Assembly: GCA_944325615.1 (NCBI GenBank)
Contig: CALVAU010000018.1
Span: 1-30,164, forward strand
From: Candidatus Gastranaerophilales bacterium
GTDB lineage: Bacteria; Cyanobacteriota; Vampirovibrionia; Gastranaerophilales; Gastranaerophilaceae
DNA length: 30,164 bases
Reading direction: 5' to 3'
Every line of letters starts with the position of its first letter. The stretch's first letter is position 1. The notes below the pieces were generated by a model, which saw nothing but the letters and a program-made list of their open reading frames with translations, made no database searches and was not told where the DNA came from. Both the position numbers and the translations under genes were made by a program. Positions 1 through 6,427 of the stretch are shown here, piece by piece.

Positions 1-1
1 A

Positions 2-808
2 AGAGGAGAAGACCATATTTCAAATACATTCAAACAAATCCTTATTTTTGAAGCTCTTGGAGCTGAAGTCCCTAGATTCGGACACTTAGGAATGATTCTT
101 GCCCCAGACAGAAGCAAATTATCTAAACGTCATGGTGCAACTGCAGTTTCTGAATTTGTTGAAAAAGGATACTTAACTGATGCACTTATCAACTTTGTAG
201 CACTTCTAGGCTGGTCTCCATCTGACGGACAAGAAATCAAAACTGTTGATGAAATAGCTCAAGACTTCAGAATTGGCGAAATTTCATCTTCAAATTCTAT
301 ATTTGAATACGACAAACTTAACTGGATGAACAGCCATTACATCAAAATGCTTCCGATTGGAGAGTTAAAAGAAAGATTAAAACCATATTTAACTAAATAT
401 GATTTGACTGAATTGACAGACGCTGAATACACAAGAATGGTTGAAGTAACTCGAGAACCTTTAACTCTACTTTCAGATATCACTGATGCAGTACCTTATT
501 TCTTCGGCGAAACTGTTGAAATTGAACCTGAAGTCCAAACTGATGTACTTGATACAGAAATTTCACAAAATGTGTTGAAAGAATTTGCAAAACAAGCTCA
601 AGACTGGGAATGGACTGAAGAAAACTTACATGAAAAACTTGAAGCATTCAGAGGCGAATTCAAAGAAAAAGGTATCAAACCTAAAGTTACAATGTGGGCT
701 ATTAGAGCTGCTGTTACAGGAAGAACAAAAGGTGCTGATATGACTGCAATTCTTGCAATTATAGGCAAAGAAAAATCACTAAAACGAACTAAAGCAGCTA
801 TCAAATAA
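2..808 (+). CDS. gltX: Glutamyl-tRNA synthetase, C-terminal part (5' end outside window)
   Basis: Attaches glutamate to tRNA-Glu in the cytoplasm (class I aminoacyl-tRNA synthetase). The reading frame is open from base 2, and the 268 visible codons begin at the conserved RGEDHISNT stretch of the catalytic core. KLSKRHGA, about 37 residues in, is the KMSKS-type ATP-binding loop. The rest is the helical anticodon-binding domain, and the end (GADMTAILAIIGKE) fits the usual C-terminus. An internal ATG at 92 is not the start, because the conserved core lies upstream of it. The discriminating versus non-discriminating form cannot be decided from this fragment. A strong hairpin follows the stop. Family assignment is secure; only the N-terminal half is missing. 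Confidence 0.95.
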   Translation, partial: RGEDHISNTFKQILIFEALGAEVPRFGHLGMILAPDRSKLSKRHGATAVSEFVEKGYLTDALINFVALLGWSPSDGQEIKTVDEIAQDFRIGEISSSNSIFEYDKLNWMNSHYIKMLPIGELKERLKPYLTKYDLTELTDAEYTRMVEVTREPLTLLSDITDAVPYFFGETVEIEPEVQTDVLDTEISQNVLKEFAKQAQDWEWTEENLHEKLEAFRGEFKEKGIKPKVTMWAIRAAVTGRTKGADMTAILAIIGKEKSLKRTKAAIK

Positions 809-844
809 AACTACATTTGTAATAAATTGTAAACAAATGTTAAA

Positions 845-882
845 GATAATCCTCAAAAAATTAAACTTTTTTGAGGATTATC
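845..882 (+). terminator. Perfect 16-bp hairpin after gltX
   Basis: Bases 845-860 and 867-882 are perfect inverted repeats with a 6-base loop. Six A/T pairs sit next to the loop and a GATAATCCTC arm lies outside. It probably ends gltX transcription. No separate T-run follows the stem, so it could instead be a processing or stabilising hairpin. Confidence 0.6.
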
Positions 883-976
883 CGTATATAGGAAAATATA
901 TAATTAAAAAACTAATGGTTGCACAGAGACAGGACTTTTAAGAGAGAGACAAAGTCCAGACAAAAAGGAGTTGAAA

Positions 977-1228
977 ATGGCATTGGCGAAGAGAGTATTT
1001 GAAGAAGAAAATGCGGCAGAAGTATTTAATTTCTTTACACAAGAAGAAATTCAAAAAAATCTAACATTTCTTATGTTAGTTGAATCATTATTTCACCCGA
1101 CAAAGGAACAAAAACACAACATTATCAAAGTAATTGATCCTCAAGATGAAAATAATGTTTTGTACTACACAAATGACAAATTTTTAGAAGTAATTGATTT
1201 ATATGGCTTAGACGGCTTTATTTATTAA
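977..1228 (+). CDS. Small acidic protein of unknown function
   Basis: An 83-residue soluble protein with no motif I recognise. It looks mostly helical at the N-terminus (FEEENAAEVFNFFTQEEIQ) and ends in a mixed segment (YYTNDKFLEVIDLYGLDGFIY). There is no signal peptide or membrane segment. ATG 977 is chosen because AAGGAG at 965-970 lies 6 bases upstream; an in-frame TTG at 971 would touch that ribosome-binding site. A 7-bp hairpin (932-938 with 951-957) precedes the binding site. It lies 23 bases ahead of rsmH, where many bacteria have mraZ, but it does not look like MraZ. Its ribosome-binding site and position between two real genes make it credible. Confidence 0.75.
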   Translation: MALAKRVFEEENAAEVFNFFTQEEIQKNLTFLMLVESLFHPTKEQKHNIIKVIDPQDENNVLYYTNDKFLEVIDLYGLDGFIY

Positions 1229-1251
1229 TTTGAGCATGCTAGAATTACAGT

Positions 1252-2181
1252 ATGGAATTTAAGCATTATACTGTAATGAAAAATGAAGCTGTTGATGCGC
1301 TGGAATGTCAAAGCGGTAAAATCTATATTGACTGCACCTTGGGTGGAGGCGGACATAGCGAACTGATTTTACAGAGAATTCAACCCGATGGCAGACTAAT
1401 CGCTTTTGACATTGATAAAGAGGCAATTGAAGCAGCATCAAACAGACTAAAAAATTACAATAATTTAACAATAGTCAATAGCTCCTACATTGACATCAAG
1501 CAGACACTCGCGAACTTAGGCATAGCAAAGATTACAGGCGGTGTCTTGTTTGATTTGGGGGCAAGTTACCATCAATTCAATAAAGCTGAAAGAGGGTTTT
1601 CATTTTCAAAAGAAGCGCCTTTAGATATGAGATTTAATCAAGATGCTGATTTTTCAGCATTTGATGTAATAAATGGATATTCTGAAAATGATTTGGTAAG
1701 AATTTTTTCCGAATATGGAGAAGAAAGATTTTCAAAAAGAATTGCAAAAAAAATTATAGAGGTAAGAAAAGCCAAAAGCATAGATACAACAACTGAATTA
1801 GCCAATTTAATAGTAAACTGCACCCCGCATATAAAATCATCCATTCACCCTGCAACACGAGTATTTCAGGCCATTCGGATTGAAGTAAATAAAGAGTTAA
1901 CAAATGTAAAAAATACTTTAAACGATGTGTTGGATTTATTGGACATTGGTGCTATAATAAGTGTAATAAGTTTTCACTCTTTGGAAGACAGGTTAGTGAA
2001 AAATTTATTCAGATATCACTCGCAAAAGTGCCATTGTGCACCTAATCAAATGATTTGCAAGTGTCCTCCGCCAAAGCTGGAACTGGTAAACAAAAAACCG
2101 ATTAGTGCAAGTGATGAGGAGATTAAGGAAAATCCGCCATCGAGAAGTGCAAAACTAAGAATTGCAAGATGTATTAATTAA
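1252..2181 (+). CDS. rsmH: 16S rRNA (cytosine-1402-N4)-methyltransferase
   Basis: SAM-dependent methylation of N4 of C1402 in the decoding centre of 16S rRNA. The 309 residues match the usual family length. The N-terminus carries FKHYTVMKNEAVDAL, followed by the SAM-binding DCTLGGGGHS motif (residues about 28-37). Later come LFDLGASYHQF, the RGFSF/PLDMRF block, and the C-terminal ISFHSLEDRLVKN and NPPSRSAKLR motifs. All landmarks of the MraW/RsmH family are present. The start at 1252 fits the family N-terminus, although the ribosome-binding site is weak. It follows the small gene by 23 bases and is followed by an FtsL-like gene, echoing the start of the classical dcw cluster, but no other division or murein gene is here. 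Confidence 0.96.
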   Translation: MEFKHYTVMKNEAVDALECQSGKIYIDCTLGGGGHSELILQRIQPDGRLIAFDIDKEAIEAASNRLKNYNNLTIVNSSYIDIKQTLANLGIAKITGGVLFDLGASYHQFNKAERGFSFSKEAPLDMRFNQDADFSAFDVINGYSENDLVRIFSEYGEERFSKRIAKKIIEVRKAKSIDTTTELANLIVNCTPHIKSSIHPATRVFQAIRIEVNKELTNVKNTLNDVLDLLDIGAIISVISFHSLEDRLVKNLFRYHSQKCHCAPNQMICKCPPPKLELVNKKPISASDEEIKENPPSRSAKLRIARCIN

Positions 2182-2228
2182 AAGAAAAAGATTTTCACTT
2201 TTCAGGTAGGCAGTTGGGGAATTAAAAG

Positions 2229-2693
2229 TTGAATACAGCAAGAGTAAGACAGGACTATTACAATTATTCTTATACAGAAACGAGCTACGCAGAAAGCCCG
2301 ATTGAACAAGCTCCGGTAATAGAAGGTCCCTTCTATTATGACAAAGAAAATTTGGTAAAAGAAATGGCAATCAGAAGAATCAATAAAACTTTATCAGGAT
2401 TATTGGTAATGCTTATATTCACAGCATTTGTAAGCTATTATTTTGCCATGACAAACGAAGTTACTCTTAACAAATTGAGACGCCAGATTACAACTTTAAA
2501 TGAAGAAAATTCAGAACTACAAAATCAACTTGACCGATTAAAATCATTTAATAATGTTGACGATAAAATGGGTGAATATAATTTATTGCAAAAAGCCGCA
2601 AAAGTTATTGAAGTACCTGCAGTTGCAGCAACAGCACCTATTGAAAAGAAAAATGATACCACTGCTGCATTTAATTGGGCTATCGGTTATTAA
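2229..2693 (+). CDS. FtsL-like bitopic membrane protein with coiled coil
   Basis: A 154-residue protein with a tyrosine-rich cytoplasmic N-terminus, one transmembrane helix at about residues 56-74 (LSGLLVMLIFTAFVSYYF), then a heptad coiled coil at about 79-106 (VTLNKLRRQITTLNEENSEL). An alanine/proline-rich tail follows. This architecture, together with its place directly after rsmH, is that of the septum protein FtsL (or DivIC). FtsL sequences diverge so strongly that homology cannot be shown by eye. The start is TTG 2229, supported by GGGG at 2216-2219; the first in-frame ATG (about 2364) would remove the N-terminus. The protein is longer than typical FtsL because of both tails. Confidence 0.7.
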   Translation: MNTARVRQDYYNYSYTETSYAESPIEQAPVIEGPFYYDKENLVKEMAIRRINKTLSGLLVMLIFTAFVSYYFAMTNEVTLNKLRRQITTLNEENSELQNQLDRLKSFNNVDDKMGEYNLLQKAAKVIEVPAVAATAPIEKKNDTTAAFNWAIGY

Positions 2694-2715
2694 TCCAAGC
2701 ATTTAACAATATTCA

Positions 2716-4314
2716 TTATGAATATAATTTTAAGTTTCTTTCAATAGTTTTTTCAATAACACTTTTTACACTGTCATATTCAGTTTGTAGTGCATTATGT
2801 TCAGTATCGAGTAGTTTTATTTGATTATCATATTGTTTATCTTTAGATTCAATATCTCTAAGTGCCTGCTCATATTTAACCTCAGCAGCGGCAATTGCAG
2901 CTTCATTTTCTTCTTCAGTAATATCAGCAGCACTCGTCCAGATAATAGATGTCCAAGTACAATCAGAAAGCCCTGTACCTTCTTCTGTCGGATCCGTAAA
3001 ATCAACCCTTTCAAGAGTAATTGTGCCATTATTAAGGGCATCTTGAAGCCATTCAGGACTATTCATAAGACCATCTTCCAACACCTTATACATTGGAAGC
3101 CCACCTTCAGTTTTGCCACCATCTATAATATTTCCGTCTTCATCTGCAGTTCCGACTTTAATATCACTTTCGCCGTTCATTCTATGCCACAAGTTAACAT
3201 ACCATTGACCCTTATCTTTATCAACGATTTTACGAACTTCTTCTTCAACATAATATGGCACATCAGGTTTTTCTGGTTCTTGCGCAAGCCATTCTTCCAT
3301 AGCTTCATCCCATTTATCTTGATCAAATTCACTTTCATATTCAATAAATTGAGCAAGGTCATGCTCTATTAAGTAAAAGAATTTTGCTAAACTTTCTGGC
3401 TGTGCATTACCACCCGTTGCGCTTCCAAGTTTATATTCATCATGAACTTCCCATAATAAATCTACAATTCTTTGATATACAGTCATTTCAGGATCTGAGG
3501 GAGGTCCTCCAACAGTAACTGTTCCATAAGGTGCCTCAACAACTTCCGTACCCCCATCAATAACATCACCAGAACAATGATGTTCTTTCAATGCTTCTGT
3601 AATAGGTCCCCAAACTTCTCGACCGTGATTTGCAGAATTCCAAGACCAAGCTACATTTTCATATACCTCAAATTCATGCCCGTCACTGGTTACATGTTTA
3701 CCCGGTCCAATAGCATCAGAAAGTACATGCATATAACAACATAGCCCCCCAACTGCACCACCTAAACAACCACCTGCTGAAATAAATTGGTAATAGATTG
3801 AATCAGGTGATAAACCTCCAGGTTTTGTAAATTCTTCATCATATCGATTAGGTTCTTTTGATTTCCATTCTTCATAAAGCCTGTTATATTCATCCCAAGC
3901 AACTTCATAATCTGGGTTGACAACCTGCACAAAATCACCTTCTCCAACAGGTGATAGGACGCCATATTTATCAAGAAATTCTTCCATATTGGCACTATTC
4001 TCATAATTTGTTGCATCAAGCTCACTTACAAGAATTTGCCCGGATTTATTTATCAATCCGTATTGATTTTTTAATGGTCCGTACAGACTTAATGAAGTAC
4101 CAGTAAGTTTTTCTGTAACCTTATTTCCTGAACCGTCATAAGTTGTAAATAAAAGATTTGTAGAACTGAGAGCATCCATATACTCGGCACTAGCTTGTGT
4201 TGTACGATTAGCAAGCGACATTTTCGCCGTCGTTATTGTCTGTGAACGAAGCTCATTATCTGACAACCTAGATGTTATGCTTAATAGTCTTGCTTGTGAG
4301 GCTGATAAGCCCAT
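2716..4314 (-). CDS. Long protein of unknown function, MGLSASQARLL family
   Basis: A 532-residue protein with no enzyme motif I recognise. The N-terminus (MGLSASQARLLSITSRLSD..) and the C-terminal coiled coil ending in IERNLKLYS (about residues 465-532) look like conserved helical ends. They flank a variable acidic middle rich in W, E, P and G. Two middle segments resemble each other: W-D-E-Y-N...EEWKSKEPNRYD (about 139-160) and W-D-E-A-MEEWLAQEPEKPD (about 334-351). A GGCLGGAVGGLCC patch lies near 180. There is no clear signal peptide or membrane helix. An AAGGA site lies a few bases upstream of ATG 4314. I associate such N-termini with Gastranaerophilales genomes. Helical ends around a variable core recall filament or secreted structural proteins, but that is speculation. 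Confidence 0.75.
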   Translation of the reverse strand: MGLSASQARLLSITSRLSDNELRSQTITTAKMSLANRTTQASAEYMDALSSTNLLFTTYDGSGNKVTEKLTGTSLSLYGPLKNQYGLINKSGQILVSELDATNYENSANMEEFLDKYGVLSPVGEGDFVQVVNPDYEVAWDEYNRLYEEWKSKEPNRYDEEFTKPGGLSPDSIYYQFISAGGCLGGAVGGLCCYMHVLSDAIGPGKHVTSDGHEFEVYENVAWSWNSANHGREVWGPITEALKEHHCSGDVIDGGTEVVEAPYGTVTVGGPPSDPEMTVYQRIVDLLWEVHDEYKLGSATGGNAQPESLAKFFYLIEHDLAQFIEYESEFDQDKWDEAMEEWLAQEPEKPDVPYYVEEEVRKIVDKDKGQWYVNLWHRMNGESDIKVGTADEDGNIIDGGKTEGGLPMYKVLEDGLMNSPEWLQDALNNGTITLERVDFTDPTEEGTGLSDCTWTSIIWTSAADITEEENEAAIAAAEVKYEQALRDIESKDKQYDNQIKLLDTEHNALQTEYDSVKSVIEKTIERNLKLYS

Positions 4315-4472
4315 ACTCCAAATCCTTTCTTATTCATATTTCGGCACTATCTATTAAAAACTTTAGGATAATACCACCGCTAATTGACGCAAATGCAATA
4401 TTTACAAGCTTTTTTACAGCAAAATATTAACTTTACAAATATTTACAAACTATTCGTTAACAAATCAACTTA

Positions 4473-4503
4473 TACTAAAGTTCAAATATTCCCCTACTAA
4501 AGT
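4473..4503. repeat. Two direct TACTAAAGT repeats in divergent intergenic region
   Basis: TACTAAAGT occurs at 4473-4481 and 4495-4503, 22 bases apart start to start (about two helical turns). They lie in the 273-base AT-rich gap between the divergent genes at 4314 (-) and 4588 (+). They could be a two-site operator. Nothing else is recognisable in the gap except several TTTACA repeats. Confidence 0.3.
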
Positions 4504-4587
4504 ATGAATTTTTGTAAAATTAATTAAAGTTTTTTCAATTCATGCCGTTACATATACAAAAGGTAGTAAGTAGAAGGCATGAGCTAA

Positions 4588-5874
4588 ATGAAAAAAGACG
4601 AAAATAAAACCGGTGTTTCACTTTTCAGCCAATCAGAATTTCTAATAGGAAATGATCCCTTAGAAGAAATTTTTGCACTTAATTTGGGTGATTTTTTATC
4701 TGAACATTTGATATCAGAAGATTTGGCACACAAAATCGGAGAACATTCTCAAAAAGACAAAAAAGCCGGTCTTAAAAATCAATTAACAGAATTGATATCA
4801 ATATATTCACTAAACAATACTTTATGCGTGCTGAATTTCGACACAGAAAAAGGTTATGCAATAATTACCTCTATTGCAAAATCTATTGCACAAATGGTGG
4901 ATAGTGATATTTGCAATATTTACATGGCAAAAGAATATGCAAAAGGGATTTCTGAAAGTGACATGCAACTGGTACTTGCCGGATCATCTTCTGAAAATCA
5001 GGTGCCCGGATATAACGTTGATAGTGAAAGTATAGTTGCAAAAACCTATCTTGCAAAAGAAACTATCAAAGACAACAATGCCGTTGGCATTTCAATTCAC
5101 AGCACATCACAAAATATAGGTATGATTGAGATTAAAAATAGTAATTTACAAGAGGAATTCACTGAACTTATTGAAAGTATAGCAAACCTTTTTGCAACAT
5201 CAATTACTCTGCAAAGTCAAATTGATGAGACATACAAACTTATTAACTCTGAAAATACAGATATAAAAGACTTGCAGCACATGCGAGCTGAATTGACAGC
5301 ATTAATCGGTGATCTTTGTGATTATCAACAGATTTTTGTACAAAACCTCGCAAATGCAGTTGATACAAAAGGCGGATATAAAGTTTCACATTCTAAAAAC
5401 ACAGCAGAGCTTGCAAGAAAAATTTGCAAACAGCTCGGATTGAATGAAAAAACAACCGATTTAATTTATTATGCAGGACTTTTGCAAAATATCGGGAAAA
5501 TTACACTTCCTGAAAGTATCTTTGCGACAAACGGAAAACTTTCTGATGAAGATTTCAAAAAAATACAAAACCATGCAAATGTCGGCGTAAACCTTTTGAT
5601 GAACATAAACTTCCTATCAGAAGTTGTACCATATATAACCTATCAAAAAGAACGTTTTGACGGTTCAGGTTCACCTGAAGGGCTAAAAGGACAGTCAATT
5701 CCATTCGGTTCAAGAATTATAGCGGTAGCTGATGCTTATTCTGCAATGACATCAGACAGACCATACAGAAAAGCTATGGTCAAAGAAAAAGCACTTTCAA
5801 TTATGAAAGAAGAAGCAGGCTCAAAATGGGATTATGACGTCGTAAATGCTTTAGAAAAAGTAATTGAAGATTAA
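4588..5874 (+). CDS. GAF-like/HD-GYP-like regulator with degenerate active site
   Basis: A 428-residue cytoplasmic protein. Residues about 95-210 look like a GAF-type sensor domain, followed by a helical linker and a C-terminal HD-GYP-type domain (about 250-425). Active HD-GYP proteins hydrolyse cyclic di-GMP with a bimetal centre. Here the first histidine (H268), H329 and D382 are kept. The HD pair itself is Q300-N301 (GLLQNIGK instead of GLLHDIGK), the HHE motif is Y352-Q353-K354-E355, and GYP is G361-S362-P363. Loss of several metal ligands suggests that it does not cleave cyclic di-GMP and may bind a nucleotide or a partner instead. The surrounding fold (DRPYRKAM, PFGSRIIAVADAY) is intact, so this is not random decay. 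A strong terminator follows. Confidence 0.85.
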   Translation: MKKDENKTGVSLFSQSEFLIGNDPLEEIFALNLGDFLSEHLISEDLAHKIGEHSQKDKKAGLKNQLTELISIYSLNNTLCVLNFDTEKGYAIITSIAKSIAQMVDSDICNIYMAKEYAKGISESDMQLVLAGSSSENQVPGYNVDSESIVAKTYLAKETIKDNNAVGISIHSTSQNIGMIEIKNSNLQEEFTELIESIANLFATSITLQSQIDETYKLINSENTDIKDLQHMRAELTALIGDLCDYQQIFVQNLANAVDTKGGYKVSHSKNTAELARKICKQLGLNEKTTDLIYYAGLLQNIGKITLPESIFATNGKLSDEDFKKIQNHANVGVNLLMNINFLSEVVPYITYQKERFDGSGSPEGLKGQSIPFGSRIIAVADAYSAMTSDRPYRKAMVKEKALSIMKEEAGSKWDYDVVNALEKVIED

Positions 5875-5894
5875 AAAATTCTATATAAATTTCA

Positions 5895-5922
5895 AGAGAC
5901 AGCAAATGCTGTCTCTTTTTTT
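5895..5922 (+). terminator. Rho-independent terminator after the HD-GYP-like gene
   Basis: A 9-bp stem (AGAGACAGC with GCTGTCTCT), an AAAT loop and a T-run at 5917-5922 lie directly after the stop codon. It ends just before the convergent small gene. Confidence 0.9.
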
Positions 5923-5923
5923 A

Positions 5924-6217
5924 TTATTGAATAATACTGAATGCCGTAATATCACTAATATTTACACTCAGCCAATCATACCTGAAACAAACATAATCAT
6001 GACATTCACAATCATTATCATCACAGGTACAATAGTCCTCAAGTCGGCACACAAGCGCATTTTCTAAAGGTAAAAAGTCATCATGACATTCCTCACATTT
6101 ACCTTCTGCGATAAAAACGCGCCCGTCTATTTTTAAATTCTCAGTAAAAATAGTAATTTTATCAGTGCCGTTGTCATCAATAATTTTTTTCAAAGATTTC
6201 AATAAATTTTTATACAT
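5924..6217 (-). CDS. Cysteine-rich small acidic protein, probable metal binder
   Basis: A 97-residue soluble protein with eight cysteines, at 41, 44, 57, 63, 65, 70, 72 and 77. They sit in C-x2-C and C-x-C patterns within an aspartate-rich loop. The flanks, ITIFTENLKIDGRVFI (21-36) and WLSVNISDITAFSI (82-95), look like beta strands of a small barrel. The cysteine loop is therefore probably inserted into a compact beta fold and may bind zinc or an Fe-S cluster. No named family is recognised. The start is supported by GGAG a few bases upstream of ATG 6217. It lies convergent to the HD-GYP-like gene and divergent from gyrB. Confidence 0.75.
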   Translation of the reverse strand: MYKNLLKSLKKIIDDNGTDKITIFTENLKIDGRVFIAEGKCEECHDDFLPLENALVCRLEDYCTCDDNDCECHDYVCFRYDWLSVNISDITAFSIIQ

Positions 6218-6357
6218 AAAACGTCTCCTGTATTTTTACCGAATTTGGCAGTTATAACAAATACAGTAAAAACTAATTTATTAAAAATTTAATTCAACAG
6301 CCTGACTAATCATAAAATATAAATAAATGAACAAAGAGTTAACTTTTTTGTCATAAA

Positions 6358-6387
6358 TTGCCAATATAATTATGTTTATGCTACAAT
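6358..6387 (+). promoter_or_regulatory. Probable sigma-70 promoter of gyrB
   Basis: TTGCCA (6358-6363) and TACAAT (6382-6387) are separated by 18 bases, with a TG two bases before the -10 box. Transcription would start near 6394, 34 bases before ATG 6428. AGGGGAG at 6411-6417 is the ribosome-binding site. The remainder of 6218-6427 is AT-rich and holds nothing else I can identify. Confidence 0.65.
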
Positions 6388-6427
6388 ATAACTAAAGAAT
6401 AGACTAATTAAGGGGAGAAAATTATAT

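Noticed and set aside
825..839. AATTGTAAACAAATG shared with 16137-16151
   Set aside because: A 15-base AT-rich match is expected by chance in 30 kb of this composition, and no wider similarity surrounds it.
2821..3372. 183-codon + strand ORF opposite the 532-residue protein
   Set aside because: Antisense to a gene with a ribosome-binding site and coherent protein features; the translation is low-complexity F/I/N-rich and has no ribosome-binding site.
5864..6067. 67-codon + strand ORF after the HD-GYP-like gene
   Set aside because: It spans a strong terminator and lies opposite the cysteine-rich gene, which has a proper ribosome-binding site.
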